In this document: in pieces, positions 1 to 11,958 of the stretch
Numbering within the stretch: the first letter of the stretch is position 1
Layout: each line of letters starts with the position of its first letter
Assembly: GCA_022264855.1 (NCBI GenBank)
Contig: JABYQU010000002.1
Coordinates: 124,001-188,000, forward strand
DNA length: 64,000 nucleotides
Origin: Lenzites betulinus
Taxonomy: Eukaryota; Basidiomycota; Agaricomycetes; Polyporales; Polyporaceae
Direction: 5' to 3'
The notes under the pieces: generated by a model
What the model saw: the letters and a program-made list of their open reading frames with translations, nothing else
Told to the model about the DNA's origin: nothing
Database searches by the model: none
Translations under genes and position numbers: made by a program

Positions 1-1302
1 CACGGGGGCACCCGTCCACCACTGGCGAAACCGGTTGGCAAGGTCCCTTGGGCATGGGATGGGAGGGGTGAGGGGCCCAAGGTCTCTAGATTTGCTTTCG
101 CCATGTTCGGGCACATAGTCCCACCATCCACGACGGTTTTCGCCGCCATCGGGAATGTCGTCCTTGTCACCCAGGTCGACCGAGCTTGCTTCATCCCCCT
201 GCACTGTTAGCGACAGTCGCGCGTGGTCGGCGGGACTTCGATATGACTTGTACACCGCCCACAGGACTGGTACATGTGAGCAAATGTCCGCTGAAATAGC
301 AATATAGAGTGTGCCCACAGCAAACGCAGATGAAGGCCGCCTCCAAAAATTGAAGTCCGGTAGAAATCGGTAACAACGAAGACTCGGAGACTGTTTCGCA
401 TGTGCCTGTGGCTGCTCAGTATCGCGAACCTGGTTGATACCTGCCGACATACCTGTGAATCGCCGGTCCCCCCTGTACTCCGCCAAAACAATTCCGCTTA
501 CTGCAATAATTGCAGCACGGATGAAGACCAGAGCGACGATCACGAAGCCTGCGTTGCTGAGGCATTTATAGGCCTTCGTGCCGAGAATGCCAGGAATCTA
601 CACACGGCGTTCAGTAGAGAACATGCACCAACGAGTGGAATGCATACCAGAATTGTCAGAGAGACGAGCACTCCGCCCTTCTTGATTATTCCGGCACTAA
701 AATGCGGAATGAACACTCGGCGCGATGCACAGCTAGAAAACGACGTACGCGGTACAATTTATTGCGGCGACGAAGTCCGCCACAACGAAGAAGAACGAGG
801 CAAACAGACCGATGGCCTGACTTGTGAAGAGCATATAGAAGAGCGACTTGTTCTTGACCTTCACAGTCCTGAGATACAAGAAGGACTTGTAGGTGGTGGT
901 TAAGAAAAACATGCACAGTGCACCGCCCATAACAAGCCAAGACTTGGAGATGGTGAGGTTGGGCAAGAATACCGAGCTGACGAGGGAGCCATCGGGGAGC
1001 GCGACATAGGTGGGTTGGAAGTCGGAGATGGGGACCTTGTAATAGTTGGAGAAGTCCCTGATGGTCACGGTTGTATGTATCACGACTTGAAGCACATTGG
1101 GGGAACCGCTGGGGGCGGTCGTACAAGGCGTAATTGATGCGGCGGCATTGCGTGTTAGAGTCACAGAATGCGGAACGGAAAGCGCGTGGGGGGTCGTAAG
1201 ATCGGATGGGAAGAGGTCTGCAAGGGGTTCGGGCGTGACATATGCTGCCGCAGTGGTGGTGGTGGTGGGCGAGGGTGTGCCTGCGTAGAGGAGGCTGCTC
1301 AT
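1..1302 (-). CDS. Multi-pass membrane protein, C-terminal end cut by window edge
   Basis: I do not recognise a named family. The start at 1302 (MSSLLYAG) has a favourable context and opens a Thr/Ser/Pro-rich, probably extracellular segment of about 115 residues. Hydrophobic helices follow: around SWLVMGGALCMFF, SLFYMLFTSQAIGLFASFFF, VLVSLTILIPGILG, GFVIVALVFIRAAIIAV and AFAVGTLYIAISADIC, so about five membrane spans. Two introns can be joined: after INCTA (donor gtacgt near 740) and after SLTIL (donor gtatgc near 650). From there the frame stays open to base 1, reading a polar, acidic cytoplasmic tail (SSVDLGDKDDIPDGGENR). The stop codon lies outside the window. The upstream region to 1923 is shared with the divergent FAP7 gene. 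The topology is inferred from hydrophobicity only. Confidence 0.7.
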
Positions 1303-1923
1303 GGCCGCCGAGGAGGCGGGCTTGGGCGGATGAGGGACGGCTCCTCACCAGGAGGTGTGCATCGGTCTCGCGGGGAGGCTGGGGACGGACGGCGAGGTCG
1401 GTGGGGGTGGGGGGAGGAGGAAGAGGCAGATGGCGCAGCAGAGGGCGGGCAGAGGAGCGGGGCAGCAGCCGATGGATGCGGTACTTAGCGATGGACCTAC
1501 CAACCAAACCCACGCGGCTTGCCCCTTCCTGGCATAATTAATCGTTCGCCGACCCTGATCCCCACATCCGTCATCCTTCGTCCCCTCTCCCTCCGCCCCC
1601 ATCGCTCTCGCCGCGCGTCTGATACACACCCACCCACTAACGCACCCGCCACCACGCCGCAACGCACATAAGCCCGCCGCGCGAGAATGGGAGCAGAGGG
1701 CGAAGACACAAGTGGGACGCAGCACGAGAACGCACTCAGGGCCCCCGATCGGGTGTCGATCACATCGGGCTCGGCATCTCCCGCCTACTGTGATCCATCT
1801 TTTACACGCTCGCCTGCTTTTCGCCTGTGCTTCGCATAAAGTTACATTGGACAACCACTGCCGCGCTCCTCGCCAGACTACATTCATTCCGTACCACTCT
1901 AGCCAGGACCATCAGCGCGCAAA
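1303..1923. promoter_or_regulatory. Divergent intergenic region, membrane protein / FAP7
   Basis: These 621 bases lie between two divergent start codons. The part near the membrane-protein gene is G-rich on the plus strand. The part near FAP7 is C/T-rich, as is common in fungal 5' leaders. I see no convincing ORF or TATA box. Confidence 0.5.
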
Positions 1924-2590
1924 ATGTCGGCCTCAAGACAGAACCCGGTTATTGTCATCACTGGCACCCCCGGCACAGGAAAAACCACCCATGCGGAACT
2001 TCTCGTGCAGGAGTCCCCTGTGCCCTTGAAGCACATAAACGTCGGCGACCTGGTCAAGGAGAAGGGCTTCCACGAGTCCTACGACGACGAGTGGCAGAGC
2101 TACACGGTGGACGAGGACAAGGTGCGCCGCCCCATCCCCGCCGTTCGCACGCGCCGCGCTGATCAACACAGCTCGTTATCGCAGCTCCTGGATGAGCTCG
2201 AGCCGCTCGCCTCCCAAGGCGGCATCATCCTCGACTGGCACACCTGCGACATATTTCCCGAGCGATGGGCGGACCTCGTCGTTGTCCTACGCTGCGATCA
2301 CACAAAACTCTGGGAACGGCTGGAGAAACGGCAAGCGTCTGACGCCATCGGGGGCGCCGTCCGCAGCTTACCCGCAGTTTAATTGCAGAGGCTATCCCCT
2401 CAAAAAGATCCAAGAGAACAACGAAGCCGAGATCATGGAAGTCGTCATCGAGGAAGCCCGGTCATCATACGCTGCAGAGATCATCGTCGAGCTCCAGAGC
2501 GAGGGCACCGAGGACCTCGAGTCCAACGTCGCGCGCATAGTGCAGTGGATCGAGGCGTGGAAAAAGGACCATGCAGAGTCCGAATCATAG
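1924..2590 (+). CDS. FAP7: Adenylate kinase isoenzyme 6 / Fap7 (18S rRNA processing ATPase)
   Basis: Small P-loop NMP kinase-like ATPase. In yeast and human (AK6/hCINAP) it binds Rps14 and is needed for the final cleavage of 20S pre-rRNA. Exons are 1924-2121, 2185-2330 and 2389-2590, giving 181 residues, a normal length for the family. The Walker A motif is GTPGTGKTT near residue 14. Family signatures are HINVGDLVKE, the DEDKLLDELEP joint across intron 1, DWHTCDIFPERW and VVVLRCDHTKLWERLEKR, followed by GYPLKKIQENNEAEIM. The C-terminus ends in IEAWKKDHAESES. Intron 2 appears to start with GC (gcaagc) rather than GT, because only that donor keeps the conserved KRGY junction without an insertion. 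It faces a minus-strand gene whose stop is 121 bases downstream. Confidence 0.95.
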
Positions 2591-2711
2591 GAGATGTACC
2601 ATATACTAGCAGAGACATTAGGGTGTGTATCATAATATGCTTGTGCTGTATCACTGAACAAAACGCGTTTGGTGCGCACTGTGCGATCGAGCTGCGGACT
2701 TTAACACCGCT

Positions 2712-3517
2712 TCAACCGAGGACCCACATATGTCTGCGCTCCTCTGTGGGCATGCCGCACGAGTGTTCCTGTTCGTTCCGCAGCCGCTTCGCCGTCTTCT
2801 TCTTGCCCTCGGCGATCCGCACCTTTTCGAAGTAAACGTATCTGCAAGGATCTCATTGAGTGCTAAAACTCCCTAATATGCTTAATGGTGTTGCTTACGC
2901 GGCGTAATAAGTGCCATTTGAGGCCCCTCCGGTGGGTCCAGTCGCTTTCACTAACCAAGGTGAGAGGAAGCCTCCGCCTGAATGTATGGGCGCAAACTTA
3001 CTGAAGCGTTGGTACGAGTTGTTGTTGATGTTCCCAATCTCCTTGAGCCAGTGGGTAACCTACAACGCGGGTCAGTGATCACGCACACAGCTCGGGTATG
3101 GCGAACTCGACCTTGAAGTCTGGTTGCTTTTGTAGTAGCCGGATCTTCCGACGAATCTCGTTACAGTCATCGCTGAGATGTCCCGAGATGTCAGCTTCAG
3201 CGCGGCCACATGTACTCTGTTGACTTACTAGACCTCGACACCCCCCTTGATACCGGCAGCGCGATCAGCATTCCCCTCGCACAGCTCGATGGCCATGTCG
3301 CACATACCTCTTCCTCGCCCTCCAGCTCGATCTCGTACCAATTCTTTGCAACGCTGGCAGCCTTGCCCTTCTTCCCCCCAGTAGAAGAGCCCTCCCCGAC
3401 GTCGGACTTCCGCGCCTTCTTAGCAACCGGAGCAGGCAGCTCCTCCTCGCCCTCAGAGTCGGTAAGCTCGATGACGGGCTCGGCGAGCACGTCGGATTTG
3501 CGTTTAGCAGCGGGCAT
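2712..3517 (-). CDS. Small conserved fungal nuclear protein, DUF7726-like
   Basis: Start chosen at 3517 (MPAAKRKS); an upstream in-frame ATG at 3610 would add 31 residues without family character. The N-terminus is low-complexity, with acidic runs and KK/KR clusters resembling nuclear signals. Joining exons gives KNWYEIELEGEEE, then GGVEVYDDCNEIRRKIR, VTHWLKEIGNINNNSYQRFM, SNGTYYAAYVYFEKVRIAEG and a Lys-rich tail ending HMWVLG. The DDCNEIRRKI...SYQRFM...YFEKVRI order matches what I recall of a domain family in basidiomycete proteins (DUF7726, helix-turn-helix-like), so a DNA-associated role is only an inference. One junction (AAG with donor gtcgag) is non-typical but gives a normal 52-base intron. 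There are four introns within about 800 bases. Confidence 0.7.
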
Positions 3518-4098
3518 TTTTGACAAGTCTACAGAGCGCGTGGATGACTTGGGAGTGTGAGGAAAGCGATGGAGACCGGTCGTCAGCACGCCTATGGATC
3601 TAAGCCACAACGGGAGAAACGGCCGGTAGGGTCGCGACCGGACGAGCGCTTAGTGAACCTACTAGATGAGTCAAGTGACCGCGTTCGACGCGCTACGTCA
3701 CGCGTCTTGCAACTGGTCTTTTTCTGAAAAAAAAGGGAAAACAAAAAGTGTGTCACCTATACAAGCCTGGATTGCGCTCGACTTCGATGAGCTCTTAGAT
3801 GGCACAGAACTTGTGACTACGTCAAAACAACCACGCGGTAAGCTATGCACAACGGTACTCATCGTCGTAGGCGCCGCTAATACTTGTTCTCCAATAGTAT
3901 TGCCAAAAGCGCCACACTAGGCTACCGCCGTCGAAGTTCGGCATGTTCACATGGTCCAAAATTGTACTCGTCGATGGAAAGGATACACATTCTCGAAGAG
4001 CAGATACCAGAGTACGTCAACACCAAGCTAAACTGCGCACATACAGCGGCGAAAAGGCGGATGCATTCGGCACCGAGAGGGAAGACCGACCTCCCCGA
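3518..4098. promoter_or_regulatory. Intergenic region upstream of the DUF7726-like gene
   Basis: This is the upstream region of the small nuclear protein gene and the 3' flank of the PNGase A-like gene, both on the minus strand. It holds an A-rich stretch near 3725-3750 and short uninterpretable ORFs. I see no gene. Confidence 0.4.
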
Positions 4099-6580
4099 CT
4101 AGAAGCACCAACCCGAGCTCCCCACCCCGACAACACTAGGACGTTCACTCCGCGCGCCGCCCCAGAGCCCGGCCCAACGACCTCCTGAACCCCGGCCCAC
4201 CCCGGGGAATATCTGCTGCTTCGGCACAGGCGGCTCGGCGTCGCGCAGCGTGCCCCAGACCTCGTCTCGCAGCCACGCGTCGTTCTTCGCAGCGATGCTC
4301 CGGAAATAGGTCTCCCCGCTGTCGGTCGTGAACGCGAACTGCTGGTCGGTCGCGCCCGTGCCGTTGATGGCGTGGCGGAGTCCGGGCGCGTCGTCCATGC
4401 CGACTGACCCTTGGGCGTGTTGGATGGACAGGGTCGTGTGCGTGCCGTGTGCGAGCACGGGCGATAGCAGGACGCGGCTGTAGGTTTGGTTGATTGCGGA
4501 TCCGTATCCGCCTGTTCGGGAGCATGTGAGGAGGCTTTTGGACGGTTGAGACAAGACTGGTACGCACCGAACTGCAAGTCGTAGAGCGTGTAGTTCGAGA
4601 ACACAGAGAGCGGGAAGGAGAACGCATCTCGCAGGACGGTCTTCCCATTGATGGTGGAAGTCGTTGTGCCCTCCGTCATTTGTACTCCCCACTGCAAAGC
4701 AAGAGGTAGAGGTTAACTAGACTGTCAACAGCGCGATGCCAGACAGATGCCCACCTGCACAAAACCTTCCCCGGCATACTCCTGTTTATTGGTATAGCCC
4801 AGATGTTGTTCGAACCGTACCACCTCTGATCCGCTGTCACCATGCAGTAGAGACTCGACCACGATCGACCTGTCTGCCGTTATGGATGCCCAGACGGTCT
4901 CATTGCCTCGTGAGGCGCCGCCCACGGTACTGGAGTGTGCGTCTGCTGGCGCCTCGTACTGCGTGATCTTCCCAGATATACTGCTCTTTCCAAGCCACAG
5001 GTGCAAAGACCCGGAGACGAACCAGTTCGAATTAATGGACGGCGACTCGCCCTGACCGCGCACGCGGAGGGTGATAGCATGCTCCCCCCCATCAGCGAGC
5101 AGCGGCAGGAAAGGGGTAACGTCCACGAAGTACGTCGGCTGGTCGTATGTGCCGTACGCGGTCAGCGGCCGCCAGTTCGTCGGGGTGATCCCGCCAGTGT
5201 AGATTACGGCGTGCGGCCACACGACGCCCGCAAGCCGGCCATCGACGAGCGCCTGCACCTCGCGGAAGGGCCCCTTGCCAATGAGCCCAGCCGATGCCGG
5301 GAAGTAGGGCAGGAAGGCGTCGGGTGTGTTGAGGTACCAGAACTCCTCCTCCGAGTTGCCGGACGCGTAGATCTCCAGTACCGCGCGCTGGGCGTTGCGC
5401 GGGACGCTCACGTTCGCGGTCCCGCCGAGGTCGTCTGCGATCGTGAAGAAGTTCGCTTGGTCCGGCGAGAGGTTGGTGATGGGAAGGATCAGGTCGGAGG
5501 TGGCTGGCTTGGGAGCGCGGCGCGTGGGGGCGTAGAAGGTACCCGACAGCGTCACTGATGAAGTATATGAGCGGGGGATCTATTGCACATGTGTTTTATA
5601 TATGTATATTGAACACACCGTGGAATACGCCATCTAGTCCGCTGATCTCGCGCGAGCATTGTGCGGTTAGTTGATAGCGGCACAAATGAGACAGCGGGCG
5701 CGGCGCTCACAGGCCGGCCGAGACTATATTGCTGAAGTCCATGAGAAGCTGGCCAGGTGCAGAAAAAAGGGCACCGTAATGGGTGACATCCTTGACTCTG
5801 TATAGCGCGTTAGTCGGCACAATTGGAACACTACATAGACACACGCACATCCTGTATGATCATAACGTCAATAAGGCGGTTGATAGTCAGCTGCAGAAAT
5901 AGAGCATCGAATTCGAATGTGACGCACGTCCACACCGTCCCTGTCTTTGTGGGCTCCGCGCTTGAGTGCCGCCAGACTGAATAGGTTAACGACAAGATCT
6001 CTCGGTCGACTGGACATCACCACTTACTTTCGACGTTAGATAGATACAGTGACTGCAGTGCGCATCCTGAGTACGAGTGAACTCGGGACTCAAGTAAGCG
6101 CGACTCACGCTCAAGCGATCGTACTGGGTTCCGTTTCTGTAGCGGGAGTAGTTACTAGTTGAGCAAGCCGAGACACCAAGCTCGCTTGCAAGAGGAAGCA
6201 ACTCACGAGAATACCGTTAGGTTGAGAGTGATCGCTGCCCAACTACCAGGCGACCCGCACGATGCCTGCTGAGGCGGATTGTACGGGACGATCGCCGGAA
6301 CCCCATAGCTGCCGTCGCCAAAGTCGTGTGTGAGGAGCTCTACGGTGCATTTGGAACCATCCGTGGGAACGACGGGCGGGGCGTAGACCTGCAGATCTAT
6401 CAAGGGTGAAACAGTATCGTCATTTGTCGAAAGCGGCACCCGTGGCTCTATGACTTGGTGACTGGGAGCGCCAGCCGCGAGCGTACGGTACAGCGCGTCG
6501 ATCTCCGTTTGATCCGGTTGGCCACGTACGAGCTTGAGGCTACCTAGGACCAAACACAAAATCGTGCTGAGACGAAACAT
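4099..6580 (-). CDS. Secreted peptide-N4-(N-acetyl-beta-glucosaminyl)asparagine amidase A-like protein
   Basis: Family of almond-type PNGase A, which releases N-glycans from glycopeptides. The start at 6580 (MFRLSTILCLVLGSLKLVRG) opens a signal peptide, so the protein is probably secreted or vacuolar. The family order is visible: LIDLQVYAPPVVP, CTVELLTHDFGDGSYG, short central exons reading HSSAEPTKTGTVWT, then RVKDVTHYGALFS and QLLMDFSNIV. A long exon follows (about 4740-5553) with GTFYAPTR, PRNAQRAVLEIYASGN, EEEFWYLNTPDA, FREVQALVDGRLAGVVWPHAVIYTGG and QPTYFVDVTPFLPLLADG. The C-terminal exons contain LRDAFSFPLSVFSNYTLYD and SVGMDDAPGLRHAINGTGAT and end at the stop at 4099. At least seven introns are present. 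All expected blocks are there, so the gene looks intact. Activity has not been shown for most fungal members. Confidence 0.88.
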
Positions 6581-6951
6581 GATTACTGAAAGCGTTGGCC
6601 TTATCAGTAGTACGACGGTCCGCTGAGAAACTAGTTGGCGGCCTTGGAGGTCGACGTCAGAGTCTGAGCTCAGCACTCAAACACCTGGTCACTGGTCAGC
6701 GACCATATCGGTGTGCACTGCTTTTAGAACATCAGATTCATGGTGCACCATGTGGAATGGCTTTCACATTCGCAGATAATGCCAGAATATACCTTCCGCG
6801 CGCGTGCCGGTATGGCCCGGAGATCAAGTCCAAGTGGGTAAATATTGATTATACCGAGAGATCAGGAACGCGCATAATTACTACTGCGCCATGACTATGG
6901 CAAAGTCCGGTTACTGCACTAAGTCTTCGAGTCGGCCTGGGCGACCGTACT
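6581..6951. promoter_or_regulatory. Upstream region of the PNGase A-like gene
   Basis: 371 bases between the PNGase A-like start and the end of the next minus-strand gene. It must contain the amidase promoter and the F-box gene 3' end. No ORF or clear motif is seen. Confidence 0.4.
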
Positions 6952-9670
6952 TCAGCTCTCGATGGCAATTGAAATATCAGAGCTAGGGAAACTGGTCGTG
7001 GATGGATGGTAGTAGATGGTTCCATCGAGCATTGCTTGCACTGCATCTTTGATCCCATGCCTATGAAAACGCCGTTGATTTGTGAGTAGGATAGTCAACT
7101 GAGTGCTCAACACCGTCACTCACTTATCCTTGAGGTGGGACTGCATGCGATGTGGGTTGGAATCGAATGCACAACAGAGTGCGCAGGACAGGGACACGGA
7201 CGAATCCAGGGATTTATACCTTTCAAGTGTCCACTTCCGAGAGGCCCGCACCTGAGACATCTCATTGTCGTCTGCTCGGCACCATATGGGGTTACTAAAG
7301 TCGCGGACAAAGCTATAACAGCGATGGCCGAACTGTGCAGGTTGGTGATAGGTCGATTGCAAGTGGAAAGTGTAAAATGAGCCTGGCGTTGTAAGTGAGT
7401 ATTGACGTGAGGCTGCTCACCGCTCCTCTCCATGACATCACACGAGAGCCCATGACTCCCGGCTTCTTGCTGCAGACGTCACACTTCAGCCACACATCGC
7501 ACCGTTCTAGGTCTTCCACCGTTGCCTTCGTGGGGTCCAGTCCCATGGCCAGCACGATTGCGCGCATGGAATTGACGGCCGAGCGAGCGTACTCAAAAGG
7601 CAGCAGGGCGTTCACGCAAAATGGTACATCGTGCCTCCGCAGGTAGTTTGGGTCGCGTGCAGCTTGATATTCTTGGTCGGCGGCGTTCCTCAGTGTCTTC
7701 GTCGTGTACGTGTACACATCGTCACGCTCAAATTTCTCCTGCTTTGCATATCTTTGACGGGTACACGGCCGACCAACACATCTATGTACCAGGATATCGG
7801 GCCACCGCAAGGGTGACGGTGCTTCTTCGCACCTAAACACAGCGACTACGAGCGAGAGGGGATCGGTGCCTGGAGGGATGTTGCCCAGGTGTGGTCGGAT
7901 GTACGTCGTGAGCTGCTCCTTGATGTTTGCTTCCCACTTCTCGACCATCGCGGGCACGATCGCGGCGAAGTCGTCGGTGGTGACAGTCTCTCCAGTTGGA
8001 GCATCGAGAAGCGCCCTGCATTCCGGTATCAAAGCGAGGTCGATGGATTCTGGACGGCAGTCCATGCTCGCATTTCGCGGGAGCTTCACGTAGTGTGCCA
8101 GGAGGGCTTTTTCTAACGCCTCGAAGCGCGCAGGGAGGGTCGCGCGGAGCTCTGAGGCGATGCGTTTCGAGCGGGTGGTCTGAAGAAAGTCGTCGAGGGA
8201 TGTTATGACCTTCAGCCAAGCTGCAGAGTGCAAAAGTCAGGCCACCGCAATACGCGCGAGAGCTGAAATATTTGCTTACACACTTCTGTCAACTCTGACG
8301 ACTGACGCACTATGGGCTTCTTCGCCAATTTCTCGAGGCCATCGTCACCGAGGAAGCGGAGTTCGGGGCCCCATCCCGCATTCGTCAGACGCGTGATAAT
8401 GCTGCAGTACAGATCAGTCGCTCAGGAATATCAGCAACTGGATTGGGCACGTACGCATCGAAGCGCCGGTCGCGAGCACCCTCAAGCTGCTCAGTCCTTC
8501 TATTTTCCCGATCGTATATCCAGTTGCGAATGGCCTTCGCGAGCTGGAACGACATGTGTCATTACGGAGCCCCAAGTCGGAGGAGAGCGCTGCAATTGAC
8601 TTACCTGCCAACGGAGCTTTAGTTCCTGTGCGATGGTGCGTAGAAGGGCTCTGGCGTCGTCAACTATGATGGGCTGTGGAAGACCATCGATCCTCTCGAT
8701 GATATCTTCAATATCTTTCTTGAGCACCATCGACATCTCAGGCCAGTGACTTCGCACTTTACGACCTCTACAGATAGCGTGTCAACGGATATCCGAGGAC
8801 GCTCATACGCAATAGCCAAACACACTTTTTGGGGGTATCTTCAAGCCTAGGGATTTCTTCCATCACAAAGGTAGCGTCGGCATTAACCCCGCAATAACTT
8901 GGGCTCCACTTGACAAAGCCAAAATGAGACACGATTTGCTCCTGGGCGTCTCTTGGATGCATTTTGACGCTGCAAGAGGTATCATGAACAAGCAAAATCG
9001 CCAAAGAATAAACTACTAACCTCTTTGGAGAACAAGAGGAACATAGGCGTAGATAGTGGCCGTGCATAATCTTGCGGACATTGTGTGCGCCACAGTGCTA
9101 AGAGCAAGGTCAGTGTTACTTGAAACTAAGGGGCGTGGGCCGATTGGAGGGCAGATAACTTACATGGCAATTTGTTGCATAGAGTAGGTGGATAAATGCT
9201 GGTTCGCTCATGAATGGGGGCCGCTCGGGAAGATCCCCCGCGTTCTTCCGTGCTGTCTCCCAGAGTCTCTCCGTGAGACGTCTGTTCAAGAAAAATGTGC
9301 GGAACTTCTTGCACGTGCGAGAGAGGTGGTGCAAGTCTTTCGACTCTAGTTCGCTGTAGATCTACAGACAGTTTTTATTATGATTATCGCCAAATATTGG
9401 AGAAATGAGGCGAACACATACCATTAGTTGGAGCTCGATCGCGAGGTCGGGTAGCGACTGAAGCCGGCCTTTGACGCGAATCATCCGCTTGCCTGTGGCC
9501 TTCGTGGTGGGCTCTGATGAGCCACGAGAACGTGCGGATTCATTGGCCTGGTTCGTTGTTGAGACTGCGTTCACTTCTCCAGCTGTCTCAGGTGACGTCG
9601 CGTTTGTGGTGGCGGCGGGTCTAGACGAGCGCGCGCTGGTGTCTTTGCGCTGCTTCTTTCTGGGAGGCAT
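6952..9670 (-). CDS. F-box domain protein (agaricomycete type)
   Basis: Predicted substrate receptor of an SCF ubiquitin ligase. The start at 9670 (MPPRKKQRKD) leads a basic, Ser/Thr/Ala-rich leader, then the F-box: RVKGRLQSLPDLAIELQLM, IYSELESKDLHHLSRTCK and KFRTFFLNRRLTERLWETAR. The segment LPERPPFMSEPAFIHLLYATNCH is the usual continuation in the many basidiomycete paralogues. A possible zinc-binding segment follows (CGAHNVRKIMHGHYLRLCSSC). The long C-terminal part (VLKKDIEDIIERIDGLPQP, WLKVITSLDDFLQTTRSKR, RWPDILVHRCVG, MLDGTIYYHP) is of unknown fold. The stop at 6952 follows the last exon HGIKDAVQAML...AIES. About nine exons join in frame. Substrates cannot be predicted. It is divergent from the INO80 subunit gene. 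Confidence 0.82.
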
Positions 9671-10266
9671 ATTTCCGCGTCGATGAGGAGGAAGGAGGTC
9701 GGTATGGTCCCAGCTCGGAATCCCAGCTCCTCCAGTTAAATAGGCAGCAGAGGACAATGAGACTGCGGAAGTGGACTTGGATCGAGTTAGCCACGAGGCG
9801 TCTCGGGGCCGTATTCTGACTTCTTCTGAGTCCTATAACAACCTCGTGTGTGCTAGTTGCGTATTGTTCCCGTTGTGAGTCGCCGTGGGACGCGACGGAA
9901 GGTAGCAAGCCGCTGATTAGGCGAGTCATTTCGGATGCAATATCAACAACATGCTCACGTAGGCTGATTCTGAGGGTTCAGGCCTTCAGGCCCAGGGAGT
10001 GTTTACGTGACAGGACGAATGGCGTAGCTGAGCTCCGGCGAGTACTTCAAGGTGCAGACCGTCGGCGTAGTATGTAGTGACGGTACTACTGGCTTAGGCT
10101 ACGTAGCATACTGTATACTGCCAAGCGCCGAAGACCACAGATCGGGCAAGTATGATCGCCGACGCGAATTGCCGAAATACATTCACTCAGTTGCCCGCAA
10201 GCTCACTCCAGGCCCAACTAGCGTGCTCACTCACACATCCAATAGAGAGTCTATCAGTTATAAAAC
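9671..10266. promoter_or_regulatory. Divergent intergenic region, F-box gene / INO80 subunit gene
   Basis: 596 bases between divergent starts. The sequence is of mixed composition with no recognisable gene. Both promoters must lie here. Confidence 0.45.
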
Positions 10267-11649
10267 ATGCCACCCAGACGGCGAATATACGACGAGGAGT
10301 CGGAAGAGGAGGACGTTGCAAGCGGTGAGCCCTATACGGAACCCGAGTCTCAAGAAACGCCCTGAACTTCGTGACCGCAGAGGCACAGTCGGAGGCCATG
10401 GAGGACGAGCTCGATATGGACGTGGACGACGACCAGGACCAGAATGAGGGCGATGACGTCGACGTCGTAGGAGACAGCGAACACGACGATGAGGGGGTGG
10501 TGGACGACAACGATGTTGTGGAAGAGGACATAGAGGACGAGCTGGCAGACGTACGTGCTGTCCTCTTTGTGATAGATTCGGGAACTCATGTTACTTCAGG
10601 ACGTGTCCGAAGTGGAACCTGAGGTTTCCGTGCCCCAAAAGCTGAAGATCAAGCTTAAGCTGCCACAACATGCTGGCCCCAGCTCAGCGGCTACACGATC
10701 GTCCGCACACAATACCCCTTCTCGCGCATCTCGCCGCAACATACCTCGAGGTGAGTCACTTATACAGCATGAATGACGCGCGCACCACTAAACGTTCCGC
10801 AGGAAGTGATATCGAATCCGAAGATGAGGACGAGGAGGAAGACGAGGAGGAAGAATCGACCTCAGAGGCTACAACCGGTGCTGGTGGACGCGTCCTGACC
10901 GCGCGCCAAGCCGTGTTAGCGAACGTTGTCGATTCCTCGCATGTCTCGTTGTGTATGATTCGTTCTTGTTTCTCTTTGGCCTGCAGTTGACACCGCGTAC
11001 AGCTGAGCCTCCCAACCCTCGCAAGAAGAAGCCGCTTACAGAGATTGAGATAGCGCTCAAACGAGAGGAAACTGCGAGGAAGCGCCGTAACCTCACAGAG
11101 AAGAAGCTGGAGGACGAAAAGGTGTGTATGCGCATACAGAATTCGCGGTAAAGACTAACATTCTCTCCTCAGGCCGAAACTATCAACCGACTGCTGAAGA
11201 AGCAATCTCGCGCGCGGGGCAAACGTAATGCCCTCGCGACAGCCGAGGACAAGCCTACACTAGGAGAGAACGTGCCCGGAGAAGGAGAGGATGAAGAGGT
11301 CGCAGAGATCTCCGCCCCTGCACCCACAATGTACAGATGGGTCTCGCGAGCACAACCCGCGCCTACAGCGAACGGGGACGGCGCGGCAGACGATACGCCG
11401 GCAGAAAGGACGATGGCGCTCTCTTTCTCGGTGCCTGCCGCGGTGTTGCCTTCGATCGTGCCCAGCGACGGCGCGATGCAAGTCGACGACGTACCACCTA
11501 CGTCGAATCTACCTCCACCTCGATCTTCTCCGCCACATTGCGATGTACAAGGGTGTACAGCAATCAGGAAATATCGTCTCGTGCGCGACTTTGAGAAGGG
11601 CGCCTGTGGAATGGGCCATCTAAAGGTACTGGAGGCACAAACCGTCTAA
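10267..11649 (+). CDS. IES2: INO80 chromatin-remodelling complex subunit B / Ies2 (PAPA-1 domain)
   Basis: Nuclear subunit of the INO80 remodeller; in yeast Ies2 activates the Ino80 ATPase. The start at 10267 (MPPRRRIYDEESEEED) is followed after intron 1 (donor gtgagc near 10325) by a very acidic region. Then come KLKIKLKLP, RASRRNIPRG and another acidic stretch. LTARQAVLANVV leads into the PAPA-1 domain: NPRKKKPLTEIEIALKREE, ARKRRNLTEKKLEDEK, AETINRLLKKQSRARGKR. Near the end MYRWVSRA precedes a HIT-type zinc-finger-like tail, CDVQGCTAIRKYRLVRDFEK and ACGMGHLKVLE, stopping at 11649. Motif order and spacing match the family. Introns lie after GAC near 10551, near 10750-10801, near 10950 and near 11121. 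Confidence 0.93.
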
Positions 11650-11958
11650 AAACTGCGGGGAAACGTGCTGTTCTTACATATATCCTTTCATTATGGGACA
11701 ATCCCTGTCGGTGATCGTGTCAGCCTGTTGTACACTCTTGTCATTGTAATCTCGTAACATGCTATATTCAGTGCTTTGAAGTTTGCTGCGTGCATATGAG
11801 GTTAGCAATGGTCATTGACGTCGTGTTACGCTGTATTCATCGTGAGGGACACTGATCGCATATATAGGAATAGTTTACTCCTCATATTCCAACGACTACT
11901 GGTCCGCATGACTGTCATTCGAGATTCGAGTACCCCATAACACCCAGCGCGACTAAAA
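11650..11958. other. Convergent intergenic region
   Basis: About 309 bases between two convergent stop codons, AT-richer than its surroundings. It should hold the 3' ends and polyadenylation signals of both genes. No gene is seen. Confidence 0.4.

Noticed and set aside
686..1513. A 275-codon minus-strand ORF overlapping the first membrane protein
   Set aside because: Arg/Pro/His-rich in a frame that conflicts with the hydrophobic spans of the real frame. Composition artefact.
3060..3110. A 27-base GC-donor intron in the DUF7726-like gene
   Set aside because: It is shorter than any workable intron. The 52-base intron with donor gtcgag keeps the frame and gives better agreement with the family.
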